A DNA stretch of 64,000 bases from Salaquimonas sp041736675 (lineage in GTDB: Bacteria; Pseudomonadota; Alphaproteobacteria; Rhizobiales; Rhizobiaceae), in NCBI GenBank assembly GCA_041736675.1, contig JBGSTD010000047.1, forward strand, positions 175,475-239,474, in the 5' to 3' direction. The translations under genes were made by a program, and so were the position numbers. Below the pieces are notes generated by a model, which was not told the origin of the DNA, searched no databases, and was given only the letters and a program-made list of their open reading frames with translations. The number at the start of each line of letters is the position of its first letter. Position 1 is the first letter of the stretch. Shown one piece after another: positions 33,140 to 41,973 of this stretch.

Positions 33140-33453
33140 CCGTCATTTCCGCCAAAAATCTTTCGCTTACTTTCGAGACCAATGATAGTTCTCCCGTGGG
33201 CAACCGCCTCCCCCTTGTGGGGAGGCAGGAGAAGCCAAACGCAGTGCTGGCTGATCCGGTAGGGGTAACCACGCCAAATGGAACACCAATGCTTTTCAAG
33301 GATCAATCCACTCACAACTCTGGCCCCGGATTTAAATTCCGCTCCGCTCACAACCCCCACCCTCAATCCCTCCCCACTAGGGGGAGGGAGGTTGCGATTT
33401 CCCGTACCGCAAATACTGGGGATAGACAGTATCTTACGCAGGCTCCTTCATGA
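33136..33453 (+). pseudogene. Duplicated 5' fragment of the ABC ATPase gene running into a palindromic insert
   Basis: The first ~55 bases (33136-33190) copy the start of the intact ATPase gene at 33450-33504, with four or five differences, so the first ~18 codons are MTVISAKNLSLTFETND in both. The frame then runs through the palindromic insert without a stop until TGA at 33451-33453, which overlaps the ATG of the intact gene (ATGA). The 105-residue product would be proline-rich and has no ATPase motifs. It is best read as the footprint of an insertion that left a short gene-start duplicate. The open frame may still pass ribosomes on to the true gene. Confidence 0.65.
33189..33449. mobile_element. 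Small palindrome-ended insert in front of the ABC ATPase gene
   Basis: The insert lies between the two copies of the ATPase 5' end. Near the left end GCCTCCCC (33206-33213)/GGGGAGGC (33219-33226) forms a hairpin nested in TTCTCC (33189-33194)/GGAGAA (33228-33233). On the right CCCTCCCC (33368-33375)/GGGGAGGG (33381-33388) forms another, next to CCCCCACCC (33354-33362). The right palindrome plus AGGTTGC is an imperfect inverted copy of the left one (starting GCAACC at 33200). It codes for no recognisable protein. The order C-run, C-rich palindrome is the same as in the DUF559 element, so it may be a non-autonomous relative. Confidence 0.5.
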
Positions 33454-34226
33454 CCGTCATTTCCGCCAAAAATCTTTCCCTCACCTTCGAGACCAATGAT
33501 GGTCCGGTTCATGCCTTGAAGGATGTCAACCTTGATATCGCCAAGGGCGAGTTCGTATCTTTCATCGGGCCATCTGGCTGCGGCAAGACAACGTTTTTGC
33601 GCGTGATTGCCGATCTTGAAAAACCGACAGACGGCACGATCACGGTCAATGGCATGACGCCGGAAGAGGCTCGGATGCAGCGCGCCTATGGCTATGTGTT
33701 TCAGGCTGCATCGCTGTTTCCCTGGCGTACGATTGAAAAGAACATCGCGCTGCCGCTGGAAATCATGGGCTATTCGAAAGCCGATCAGGCCGAACGCGTC
33801 AAACGCACGCTTGAACTGGTTGAGCTATCAAACTTCGGCAAGAAGTACCCGTGGCAATTATCGGGCGGAATGCAGCAGCGTGCCTCTATTGCCCGCGCGC
33901 TCGCCTTTGATGCCGACCTCCTGCTGATGGATGAACCGTTTGGTGCGCTCGATGAAATCGTCCGCGATCATTTGAATGAGCAATTGCTGAAGCTTTGGAA
34001 ACGCACCGACAAAACGATCTGTTTTGTTACCCACTCCATCCCCGAGGCCGTGTATCTGTCGACCAAGATTGTGGTTATGAGCCCGCGGCCGGGGCGGGTT
34101 ACGGATGTGATTGAATCGACGCTGCCGACTGAGCGTCCGCTGGAAATTCGTGAAAGTGCGGAGTTCCTCAAAATCGCCCACCGGGTTCGCGAGGGGTTGA
34201 GAGCGGGGCACAGCTATGAGGAATGA
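33450..34226 (+). CDS. ABC transporter ATP-binding protein (NitT/TauT type), probably for a pyrimidine or related compound
   Basis: 258 residues with all ATPase motifs: Walker A GPSGCGKTTFLRVI (about 36-49), Q-loop VFQAASLFPWRT, signature LSGGMQQRASIARALA (about 135-150), Walker B LLLMDEPFGALDE and switch histidine CFVTHSIPEAV. It belongs to the nitrate/sulfonate/taurine/thiamine-precursor family. The two permeases and the binding protein follow directly, so it energises an importer. Its start codon is preceded by the palindromic insert and a duplicate of its own 5' end; no strong ribosome site is seen, which may make its translation depend on the upstream open frame. Confidence 0.92.
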   Translation: MTVISAKNLSLTFETNDGPVHALKDVNLDIAKGEFVSFIGPSGCGKTTFLRVIADLEKPTDGTITVNGMTPEEARMQRAYGYVFQAASLFPWRTIEKNIALPLEIMGYSKADQAERVKRTLELVELSNFGKKYPWQLSGGMQQRASIARALAFDADLLLMDEPFGALDEIVRDHLNEQLLKLWKRTDKTICFVTHSIPEAVYLSTKIVVMSPRPGRVTDVIESTLPTERPLEIRESAEFLKIAHRVREGLRAGHSYEE

Positions 34227-35094
34227 TGGTGGCAAGATCATCCCCGTTTTGTCGATCCTCGCACTTTTGGTTGTTGCCTGGTATTTTGCCGCTTATGCCA
34301 TGAACGCTCCTTTCCAGCGCGATTTGAACCGGCGCACGGGAACGGAAGTTACCACCAGCCAATTTGTTGCCCAGACCATGGCCCAGCCGAAACCGACGAT
34401 GCCGGCACCTCATCAGGTGGCGGAGAATTTGTGGAAGAATGTCTTCACCGTCAAACCGACTTCCAGGCGCAGCCTTGTCTATCATGCCGGTGTGACGCTT
34501 TCGTCAACGGTTCTGGGCTTCCTGATGGGAACGCTTCTCGGCGTTGTGATCGCAGTCGGCATTGTCCATGTTCCGGCGCTCGACAAATCACTATTGCCAT
34601 GGATCATCACCAGCCAGACAATCCCGATGCTGGCGGTCGCGCCGATGATCATTGTGATCCTGGCAGCCGTCAATGTTACGGGACTATTGCCTAAGGCGCT
34701 GATTTCGACCTATCTCAGTTTCTTTCCAGTCGTGGTCGGCATGGTCAAAGGGCTGCGCTCACCCGAAGTGACCCATCTCGACATGATGCGCACCTACAAT
34801 TCGTCCGCTTGGAACACATTCTGGAAGCTGAGGGTTCCCGCCTCGGTCCCATTGTTCTTTACTTCCATGAAAGTTGCAGTCGCCGCCAGTCTGGTTGGTG
34901 CAATTGTTGGCGAATTGCCAACCGGAGCGGTTGCCGGTATTGGTTCCAAACTGCTTGCAGGTTCCTACTATTCACAGACCATCGACATCTGGGCAGCACT
35001 CATTGCAGGTTCTGTAGTGGCAATTCTGCTTGTCACACTAGTTGACTTCACCTCGCGGTTTGTCACCAGAAGCATGGGGGCGCAACCCCGATGA
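34216..35094 (+). CDS. ABC transporter permease (NitT/TauT type), first of two
   Basis: 292 residues. A hydrophobic N-terminal helix (VLSILALLVVAWYFAAYAM) is followed by a periplasmic stretch and the BPD_transp_1 permease domain (about 85-285), with VTLSSTVLGFLMGTLLGVVI and an EAA-like loop near DMMRTYNSSAWNTFWKLRVP. It overlaps the ATPase stop by 11 bases and the next permease by four. It forms the membrane channel with the second permease. The substrate is not readable from sequence; context points to a pyrimidine or its breakdown product. Confidence 0.9.
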   Translation: MRNDGGKIIPVLSILALLVVAWYFAAYAMNAPFQRDLNRRTGTEVTTSQFVAQTMAQPKPTMPAPHQVAENLWKNVFTVKPTSRRSLVYHAGVTLSSTVLGFLMGTLLGVVIAVGIVHVPALDKSLLPWIITSQTIPMLAVAPMIIVILAAVNVTGLLPKALISTYLSFFPVVVGMVKGLRSPEVTHLDMMRTYNSSAWNTFWKLRVPASVPLFFTSMKVAVAASLVGAIVGELPTGAVAGIGSKLLAGSYYSQTIDIWAALIAGSVVAILLVTLVDFTSRFVTRSMGAQPR

Positions 35095-36203
35095 GCACTT
35101 TTAGATTGAAAGCCAATTGGCAGGCTCTTGCAGCCATCGCTTTATCGGTAATCTCCCTTTTCGCCATGCCGGATCAAGACCCGGGCAGGATCGCCATTAT
35201 TGCAATTCTTGCCAATCTGCTGATCGCCATCATCGCTTCGCTGATCAATCCGGTGACGCGCCTGTCGATCTGGGCATTGGGTCTGGCAACACACGTAACC
35301 GCGTTTGCCTTGCTCATTGCCCTTTCCAGCTTCGAGGGTACGGCAGGATGGAGCTATTTTGCAGCCCTCGCCGCCTGCTGGCTCATGGCATGGCGGCTGG
35401 TAACCCTGCTTTCAAACGGGAGCGAACACAGTTCAGCATCCCGTCTCAATGGCCTTCTAATACCTGCGCTGTTCGGCCTATGGCTGCTGATCCTGTGGGA
35501 AGCAATCGTCAGGGGCGCGGGCATACCCTTTGTTTTGTTGCCGCCACCGTCGGCGATTGGCGCCAAGATTCTCACATCTGTTCCCCTGCTTGCCGCCGAC
35601 TTCCGGCAGACCGTATTGAAAGCCGTGCTGTTCGGTTTTGTTGTTGGATCAGGTGCAGGGCTACTGGTTGCGATATTGGCCGACCGCTACAAATTTCTGG
35701 CCAATGGCCTTTTGCCCATCGGCAACATGGTTTCTGCGCTGCCCATCATCGGCATCGCGCCCATCATGGTGATCTGGTTCGGATTTGACTGGCAGTCAAA
35801 GGCGGCCGTTGTCATCGTCATGACGTTCTTCCCGATGCTGGTCAATACGATTGCGGGGTTGTCGGCTTCGGGAAACATGGAACGCGATCTGATGCGAACC
35901 TACGGATCCGGCTATTGGGCAAGCCTGTTCAAATTACGCTTGCCAGCAGCCATGCCATTTGTTTTCAATGCATTGAAGATCAATTCCACGCTGGCAATGA
36001 TCGGGGCTATTGTATCCGAATTTTTCGGAACACCGGTTGTCGGCATGGGTTTTCGAATTTCGACCGAAGTGGGTCGAATGAATCTCGACATGGTTTGGGC
36101 CGAGATTGCCCTTGCCGCTGTTGTCGGGTCGTTGTTTTATGGTGCGCTTGCACTTCTCGAGCGCTTCACAACTTTCTGGCATCCCTCCTACAGACGACCG
36201 TAA
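35091..36203 (+). CDS. ABC transporter permease (NitT/TauT type), second of two
   Basis: 370 residues. An N-terminal extension of about 140 residues with several hydrophobic segments (IALSVISLFAM, IAILANLLIAIIASLI, THVTAFALLIALS) precedes the permease domain (about 170-365), with TVLKAVLFGFVVGSGAGLLV and the EAA-like loop DLMRTYGSGYWASLFKLRLP. The extra N-terminal helices are longer than in typical SsuC/TauC permeases. It is coupled to the first permease by an ATGA overlap and followed after 29 bases by the binding protein. Pairing of two different permeases suggests a heterodimeric channel. Confidence 0.9.
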   Translation: MSTFRLKANWQALAAIALSVISLFAMPDQDPGRIAIIAILANLLIAIIASLINPVTRLSIWALGLATHVTAFALLIALSSFEGTAGWSYFAALAACWLMAWRLVTLLSNGSEHSSASRLNGLLIPALFGLWLLILWEAIVRGAGIPFVLLPPPSAIGAKILTSVPLLAADFRQTVLKAVLFGFVVGSGAGLLVAILADRYKFLANGLLPIGNMVSALPIIGIAPIMVIWFGFDWQSKAAVVIVMTFFPMLVNTIAGLSASGNMERDLMRTYGSGYWASLFKLRLPAAMPFVFNALKINSTLAMIGAIVSEFFGTPVVGMGFRISTEVGRMNLDMVWAEIALAAVVGSLFYGALALLERFTTFWHPSYRRP

Positions 36204-36232
36204 GGATGGAGCCGCAACACAGGAGAACGTCA

Positions 36233-37201
36233 ATGAAGAAGACACTGAAGATTACGATGGCATTAGCATTGTCGCTGATGGCAAGTTCAGCGATGGCTGC
36301 AGACAAACTGACCCTCCAACTTAAATGGGTGGCTCAGGCACAGTTCGCCGGATACTTTGTTGCCAAGGACAAAGGCTTTTATGAAGAAGCCGGCCTTGAT
36401 GTTGAAATTAAACCGGGCGGACCGGACATTGCGCCTGAACAGGTCATTGCAGGTGGCGGCGCTGATGTGATTGTCGACTGGATGGGCGGGGCGCTTGCGG
36501 CCCGCGAAAAAGGTGTGGGGCTCGTCAACATCGCTCAGCCGTTTGAAAAAGCCGGCATGGAAATGGTTTGCCCAGCAGATGGACCGGTCAAATCCGAAGC
36601 AGATTTTAAAGGCAAGACCTTGGGCGTCTGGTTCTTCGGCAATGAATATCCATTCTATGCCTGGATGAACAAGCTCGGACTTTCCACAGAAGGCGGCGCT
36701 GATGGCGTGACTGTCCTCAAACAGTCATTCGATGTTCAGCCGCTGATTCAAAAGCAGGCGGACTGCATTTCCGTGATGACGTATAACGAGTACTGGCAGC
36801 TGATTGATGCCGGGTACAAGCCGGAGGACCTGATTGTTTTCAACTATTCGGAAATGGGCAATGATCTTTTGGAAGATGGCCTTTATGCCATGGAAGAAAA
36901 TCTGAAAGATCCTGCATTCCAGGAGAAAATGGTCAAATTCGTTTCTGCTTCCATGAAGGGCTGGAAGTATGCTCTCGAAAACGTGGATGAAGCTGCAGGT
37001 ATCGTCATGGAAAATGGCGGTCAGGACGAAAACCACCAGAAGCGTATGATGGGCGAAGTTGCCAAGCTGATTGGCTCTGGTTCAGGCAAACTCATTCCTG
37101 AAGCTTATCAGCGTACCGCTGATGCCCTGCTGGCCCAGAAAATCATCACCAAGGCCCCTGAAGGTGCCTGGACAACTGCCATCACTGACAAGGTTGAATA
37201 A
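36233..37201 (+). CDS. NMT1/ThiY-like periplasmic substrate-binding protein
   Basis: 322 residues from ATG 36233 (AGGAG seven bases upstream). A signal peptide (LKITMALALSLMASSAMA, cleavage before ADKLT) directs it to the periplasm. The mature protein starts KLTLQLKWVAQAQFAGYFVA, the hallmark of NMT1/THI5-like binding proteins; DKGFYEEAGLDVEIKPGGPD follows. Relatives bind the thiamine pyrimidine precursor formylaminopyrimidine (ThiY), riboflavin or pyrimidines. With the pyrimidine degradation genes upstream in the same operon, a uracil- or thymine-type ligand is likely. A strong terminator follows, ending the operon. Confidence 0.9.
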   Translation: MKKTLKITMALALSLMASSAMAADKLTLQLKWVAQAQFAGYFVAKDKGFYEEAGLDVEIKPGGPDIAPEQVIAGGGADVIVDWMGGALAAREKGVGLVNIAQPFEKAGMEMVCPADGPVKSEADFKGKTLGVWFFGNEYPFYAWMNKLGLSTEGGADGVTVLKQSFDVQPLIQKQADCISVMTYNEYWQLIDAGYKPEDLIVFNYSEMGNDLLEDGLYAMEENLKDPAFQEKMVKFVSASMKGWKYALENVDEAAGIVMENGGQDENHQKRMMGEVAKLIGSGSGKLIPEAYQRTADALLAQKIITKAPEGAWTTAITDKVE

Positions 37202-37226
37202 GCCATTCTGTCAAAAGGCATAATTT

Positions 37227-37258
37227 GGGCGGCCTGAAACCATCAGGTCGCCCTTTTC
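37227..37258 (+). terminator. Rho-independent terminator after the ABC transporter operon
   Basis: GGGCGGCCTGA (37227-37237) pairs with TCAGGTCGCCC (37243-37253) with one G-T pair and a five-base loop, followed by TTTTCTTTT. It closes the long pyrimidine operon. Confidence 0.85.
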
Positions 37259-37311
37259 TTTTGCGCGTTTTCTTATTAGCAAGGGTTCAGCTTATTGATG
37301 GGAGTAGCAAA

Positions 37312-39345
37312 ATGGCAACTGAAACGGTTCGGGTTGATTTCATAAATGATCTGGCATTTGTGACGATCAACAATCCTCCAGTCAACGCCACTTCCAATGC
37401 TGTGCGGACCAAACTCGATGAGGCTGTCCGGCAGGTTGCCATTTCAGGAGCCAAAGCCGCCATCATCCGCTGCGAGGGCCGCACCTTTGTTGCAGGCGGC
37501 GATATCACCGAATTCGACAGACCTCCTATGGAACCGCAACTGCCGGATGTGTGCGATGCGATCGAGGCCTGCCCCGTTCCGTTTATTGCGGCGATGCACG
37601 GAACGGTGCTTGGCGGTGGTTTTGAAATCGCCCTTGCCTGCGCTTGGCGCGTTGCGCTGAAAGAAACCAAATTCGGTTTGCCGGAAGTCAATATCGGTCT
37701 CATTCCCGGCGCTGGCGGGACTCAGCGCCTGCCACGCCTGGTGGGTGTTGAGGAGGCTGTTAAAATTGCCTGTTCAGGTGCCATGTTTCCGGCAGCAAAA
37801 ATGCTGGAAGCCGGCGTGCTGGATGCAATGGTAGACAATCTTTCGGACGCGGTGCTCGCCTTCGCAAAAAATCTGCCGCCACGGCCCACAGGTATCAGCC
37901 AGCGGGACATTAACTCGCCTGGCAAGGACTGGTTTGACGGCCAGCGTCTATCCCTCAAGAAATCCGCCAAGGGTCAACAATCGCCGCTGCATGCTCTGGA
38001 GGCGATCGAATGGGCGACACAAACCCCGTTTGCAGACGGACTGATGCGCGAGCGAGAACGTTTCATGTTGCTCAAGAACTCAGCGGAATCAAAGGCATTG
38101 CGCCATGCCTTTTTTGCTGAACGCAAGGCAGCCAAGCCTGATGCGATTGAGGCAGGAAAGCCGACCCCGATTGAAAAGATCGCTGTCATCGGCGGAGGAC
38201 TGATGGGGGCGGGTATTTCCGTGGCAATGCTGGGGGCTGGTTATCAGGTGCTCATGATAGAGCGCGACGAGGCAGCGGCGCAAGGTGGCGCGGCCCGTGT
38301 AAGGGATATCATTGAGGGCTCCGTCGAACGCGGCAAATTGAGCGAAACAGCAATGCAAGAGCAACTAGCTAAATTTTCCGCGAGTGCCGACTATGGCGAT
38401 TGTGCGGATGCAGACTTGGCAATCGAGGCTGTATTCGAGGATTTGGCCATCAAGCGCGAGGTGTTTCAAAAGCTCAACAAGGTCATGAGTCCGAAAGCCA
38501 TTCTGGCGACCAATACGTCTTATCTTGATCCCGGGGCGATTTTTGCCGGGGTGAGCAATCCCGAAAGGTGCCTCGGCCTGCATTTCTTCTCGCCTGCCCA
38601 TGTGATGAAGCTGCTGGAGATCGTGAAAACGGCGCAGACTTCGCCGGATACACTTGCAACAGGTTTTGAGATTGCCAAAAAGACCAGGAAAATTGCAGTC
38701 TTGTCAGGCATTTGTGACGGATTTATCGGTAACCGAATTCTTGCCGCCTATCGCCGCCAGGCAGACTACATGCTGGCTGATGGTGCCCTGCCCTACCAGA
38801 TTGATGCGGCGATGCGAGATTTCGGCATGCCGATGGGTCCCTACGAATTGCAGGACCTGACAGGCCTGCAAATCGCCTGGGCTACCCGCAAGCGTCAGGC
38901 CAAGACCCGTGATCCCGCCCAGCGCTATGTCACCCTTGGCGACCAACTTTGCGAGATGGAACGTTTTGGACAGCGAAGTGCAAGGGGATGGTATCTTTAC
39001 GAAAACGGCAAGCGCGAACCGATACGCGATGCCGAGGTGGAAGATCTGATCCAGAAATATTCAGCCGAACTTGGCATCGTCCGTCAGGATTTTTCAAAAG
39101 AGACCATTCAGAACCGCCTTATTGCAGCCATGGCCAATGAAGGGGCGCTGATAGCTGAAGAAGGTATTGCCGAGAGCCGTGATGATGTGGATGTCGTCAA
39201 GCTGCATGGCTACGGATTTCCACGCTGGCGCGGCGGGCCAATGCATTATGTGAAAATGACCGGCCTCGCCCAGTTTGGGAAGCACATGCAGGACGTCATG
39301 GCACAAAGCCCGAAATCATGGCAACTGTCGAAGTGGCTTGCATGA
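37312..39345 (+). CDS. Multifunctional enoyl-CoA hydratase/3-hydroxyacyl-CoA dehydrogenase (FadJ/peroxisomal-type)
   Basis: 677 residues from ATG 37312 (GGGAG eight bases upstream). The N-terminal crotonase domain (about 1-190) has the oxyanion segment GRTFVAGGDITEFD and HGTVLGGGFEIALACAWRVA, then GLPEVNIGLIPGAGGTQRLP. The NAD-binding 3-hydroxyacyl-CoA dehydrogenase domain begins IAVIGGGLMGAGISVAMLGA (about 288), with GLHFFSPAHVMKLLEIV holding the catalytic histidine; two C-terminal helical domains complete it. It carries out hydration and oxidation in beta-oxidation of acyl-CoAs. It stands alone and is convergent with the IclR gene; the thiolase is not in the window. Confidence 0.92.
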   Translation: MATETVRVDFINDLAFVTINNPPVNATSNAVRTKLDEAVRQVAISGAKAAIIRCEGRTFVAGGDITEFDRPPMEPQLPDVCDAIEACPVPFIAAMHGTVLGGGFEIALACAWRVALKETKFGLPEVNIGLIPGAGGTQRLPRLVGVEEAVKIACSGAMFPAAKMLEAGVLDAMVDNLSDAVLAFAKNLPPRPTGISQRDINSPGKDWFDGQRLSLKKSAKGQQSPLHALEAIEWATQTPFADGLMRERERFMLLKNSAESKALRHAFFAERKAAKPDAIEAGKPTPIEKIAVIGGGLMGAGISVAMLGAGYQVLMIERDEAAAQGGAARVRDIIEGSVERGKLSETAMQEQLAKFSASADYGDCADADLAIEAVFEDLAIKREVFQKLNKVMSPKAILATNTSYLDPGAIFAGVSNPERCLGLHFFSPAHVMKLLEIVKTAQTSPDTLATGFEIAKKTRKIAVLSGICDGFIGNRILAAYRRQADYMLADGALPYQIDAAMRDFGMPMGPYELQDLTGLQIAWATRKRQAKTRDPAQRYVTLGDQLCEMERFGQRSARGWYLYENGKREPIRDAEVEDLIQKYSAELGIVRQDFSKETIQNRLIAAMANEGALIAEEGIAESRDDVDVVKLHGYGFPRWRGGPMHYVKMTGLAQFGKHMQDVMAQSPKSWQLSKWLA

Positions 39346-39366
39346 TCCACTCAGAACCAGCTTCTT

Positions 39367-40155
39367 CTAACCATCCGCATCGAAAATGATCTTTGACAGA
39401 CGGGCCGCTGCGGTAAAAAGAACTTGCTTTTTTTCAATAGCAGCATCAATCGTCAAACGCATTGTCGGGCCATGAAAAGCGATGGCGGCAACGAAGCGTC
39501 CCTTTTGATCGGGAACAGGTACGGCAATCGCCACCATACCATCCATGAATTCCTCATTGTCGATTGCAAAACCCTGGCGGGAAATATTTTTCAACTCAGC
39601 CAACAAGGCCTCCCTATCTGCGAGGGTATTATCGGTAAGTTTTTCCATTGGCAGCGCTTCGACAAGTTTCTCGCGATCACGCTTGGGCAGGCTGGCGAGA
39701 AAGCATTTTCCGCTCGCTGTACAATGAAAAGGAACACTTGAACCGATTGGCAACTGAACACGAAACGGCCAGTCGGTCTCAACGCGGTCCTTGTAGCTCA
39801 TTCCATCTTGTTCGGGCATAACATAATTGACCGTCTCGCCAACTTCCCTAGCCAAATCCAGCAGTATTTGATGGCGAGCGATGTGATGGCGTGAGTTCTG
39901 CATGATGCCGGCTGCCATTTCCCGCGAACGACGGGCAGGACGCAGCTTCTTGCCGGGGCTTTCACCAACAAGAAAACCCTCTCTAACCAATGTCGCGCAA
40001 AGCCGGTGAACCGTCTGTTTTGGCAGACCCATGGCTTTTGCAATTTCTGTAGGGGAACACGCAGAATTTGTCTGACCCAGGGTCTCCATGATCAGCAGCA
40101 TTCTAAGATTCGTTGCAATTCTGTCGTCAGCCAATTTCGCACCTATTGGAATCAC
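39367..40155 (-). CDS. IclR-family transcriptional regulator
   Basis: 262 residues, apparently starting at GTG 40155. The winged helix-turn-helix (about 14-75) includes ACSPTEIAKAMGLPKQTVHR and LVREGFLVG. The ligand-binding domain (about 90-255) has SSVPFHCTASGKCFLASLPK and EEFMDGMVAIAVPVPDQKGR, with the usual IclR effector-site pattern. IclR regulators control catabolic genes for aromatic compounds, glyoxylate or sugar acids. It is divergent from the GMC oxidoreductase operon, which is the probable target; the shared 198-base gap holds the palindrome CTGGTACCAG. Confidence 0.88.
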   Translation of the reverse strand: MIPIGAKLADDRIATNLRMLLIMETLGQTNSACSPTEIAKAMGLPKQTVHRLCATLVREGFLVGESPGKKLRPARRSREMAAGIMQNSRHHIARHQILLDLAREVGETVNYVMPEQDGMSYKDRVETDWPFRVQLPIGSSVPFHCTASGKCFLASLPKRDREKLVEALPMEKLTDNTLADREALLAELKNISRQGFAIDNEEFMDGMVAIAVPVPDQKGRFVAAIAFHGPTMRLTIDAAIEKKQVLFTAAARLSKIIFDADG

Positions 40156-40222
40156 ACTTTATTATAAAAAATCAATTTGTTTAAAATAACGACTTGCTAA
40201 AATTCGAATACAATTTTCTGAG

Positions 40223-40232
40223 CTGGTACCAG
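40223..40232. promoter_or_regulatory. CTGGTACCAG palindrome between iclR-like and GMC oxidoreductase genes
   Basis: A perfect ten-base palindrome lies 68 bases upstream of the IclR start and 122 bases upstream of the GMC start. It is a candidate operator for the neighbouring regulator or for a GntR-type factor. The rest of the gap is AT-rich. Confidence 0.35.
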
Positions 40233-40353
40233 TTTTCCAAAAGCTTGAGACCTAGGCAGAAACTGCTTGAAGACTCATCATATACATGTTTTCATTGATT
40301 ATCGAGAAAAAAAGTCTCAATAATTGATTTTTTTTAATATTTTGGAGATTTTA

Positions 40354-41949
40354 TTGGAGTTTGACTTTGTCATAGTTGGAGCAGGTTCGGCGGGCTGTGC
40401 AATTGCAAACCGGCTGTCAGCAAACCCACATCACAAAGTCGCCCTCGTAGAAGCCGGCGGGCCTGACAGTTCACCCTGGATTCATATTCCGGTTGGCTAT
40501 TTCAAAACCATCAAAGATCCGGCTCTGAACTGGATGTACAGAACCGAAGCTGATTTGGGTCTCAACGGCCGCGCTGTCAATTGGCCGCGCGGCAAGACGC
40601 TTGGCGGATCAAGTTCGATCAACGGCCTTTTATATGTGCGAGGGCAGGCGCAGGACTATGAAAACTGGCGCCAGATGGGAAATGTCGGCTGGGGATGGGA
40701 TGATGTACTGCCGCTGTTCAAGCGGTCAGAAAGCTGGGAAGACGGTGAAAGCGAAATGCGTGGCGGTGATGGTCCCCTTTCTGTCTCGCATTCCAGAAAA
40801 TCCTGGAAGATTGTTGATGCATGGGTAAAAGCTGCAGAAAATGCGGGCTACCCCTTCAATCCGGATTATAACGGCGCAACACAGGACGGTGTCGGCTATT
40901 TTCAGCTAACCGCCCGAAACGGACTTCGTTGCAGTGCGGCAAAGGCATATCTAATGCCGGTCCGCAATCGCGAAAATCTCACAGTCATTACCAACATGCT
41001 TACCGGCAAGGTGCTCTTTGCAGGCAGGAAAGCCATCGGTATCGAGGGGATGCGAAAAGGCGAAAAAGTCAGGATCAGGGCTCGCAAGGAAGTTATCCTT
41101 TCTGCCGGAGCAATTGGTTCTCCGCAAATTCTCATGTTATCGGGAATTGGTCCTGGAACTGAACTCGCACTGCATGGCATCAATATCGTCAGTGAAAATC
41201 GTAATGTCGGACAACACCTGCAGGATCACCTGCAAGCGCGGCCGGTTTACAAATGCAAAGTTCCAACCATCAATACGAAATCGCTAGGCTGGATCAACCA
41301 GATAAAAATCGGACTTGAGTATGCCCTGAAACGCTCTGGTCCGATGACAATGGCAGCGAGTCTTGGAACGGGATATCTCAAGACAAGGCCCGACCTTGAA
41401 ACGCCCGATATCCAGTTTCACATTCAACCCTTCAGCGCTGAAAACCCGACAACCGGTGTAGATAAATTCGATGCTTTTACAGCTTCCGTTTTACAGTTGA
41501 GGCCCGAAAGCCGCGGATACCTGAAACTCAAAACTGCAAATCCATCAGATCACCCGCACATTCATCCCAATTATCTGTCAACTAAAATAGACCAGGATAC
41601 GCTTGTTGAAGGCATCAGGATTGCCCGCAGAATTTGCAGTCAGGAGCCGGTCAACGGCCTGATCACCAGTGAGTACCGGCCGGGCGACCATGTAGGTGAT
41701 AATGATTACCATGCAATTCTGAACTGGGCACGCGACACCGCAACGACCATCTATCACCCGACCGGCACCTGCAGGATGGGAACCGACAGCCTTGCTGTTG
41801 TTGACCCGCAGCTCCGGGTACACGGGGTGGAAGGCTTGAGGGTTGCCGATTGTTCGATAATGCCAATGATCGTATCAGGAAACACCAATGCCCCGGCGAT
41901 CATGATTGGCGAAAAGGCATCAGACCTTATATTGAAGGATGCATCATGA
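40354..41949 (+). CDS. GMC-family FAD-dependent oxidoreductase (alcohol/choline dehydrogenase-like)
   Basis: 531 residues if started at TTG 40354, with GGAG 7 bases upstream; the start LEFDFVIVGAGSAGCAIANR is the normal N-terminus of the family, so this rare start is preferred over a longer frame from 40324. The FAD motif VGAGSAGCAIANRL and both GMC signatures are present: GKTLGGSSSINGLLYVRG (about 85) and GAIGSPQILMLSGIG (about 258). The catalytic His lies in IYHPTGTCRMG, the second in GNTNAPAIMIGEKASDLIL. It oxidises an alcohol to an aldehyde, passing electrons to a quinone or oxygen. It is the first gene of an operon with a TRAP transporter and Zn alcohol dehydrogenase. Confidence 0.9.
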   Translation: MEFDFVIVGAGSAGCAIANRLSANPHHKVALVEAGGPDSSPWIHIPVGYFKTIKDPALNWMYRTEADLGLNGRAVNWPRGKTLGGSSSINGLLYVRGQAQDYENWRQMGNVGWGWDDVLPLFKRSESWEDGESEMRGGDGPLSVSHSRKSWKIVDAWVKAAENAGYPFNPDYNGATQDGVGYFQLTARNGLRCSAAKAYLMPVRNRENLTVITNMLTGKVLFAGRKAIGIEGMRKGEKVRIRARKEVILSAGAIGSPQILMLSGIGPGTELALHGINIVSENRNVGQHLQDHLQARPVYKCKVPTINTKSLGWINQIKIGLEYALKRSGPMTMAASLGTGYLKTRPDLETPDIQFHIQPFSAENPTTGVDKFDAFTASVLQLRPESRGYLKLKTANPSDHPHIHPNYLSTKIDQDTLVEGIRIARRICSQEPVNGLITSEYRPGDHVGDNDYHAILNWARDTATTIYHPTGTCRMGTDSLAVVDPQLRVHGVEGLRVADCSIMPMIVSGNTNAPAIMIGEKASDLILKDAS

Positions 41950-41973
41950 CCGACCTTCAATGGAGTAAACTAC

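Noticed and set aside
33112..33453. Apparent 113-codon gene before the ABC ATPase
   Set aside because: Not an independent gene: its first part duplicates the ATPase start and the rest is the palindromic insert; recorded as a pseudogene fragment from 33136.
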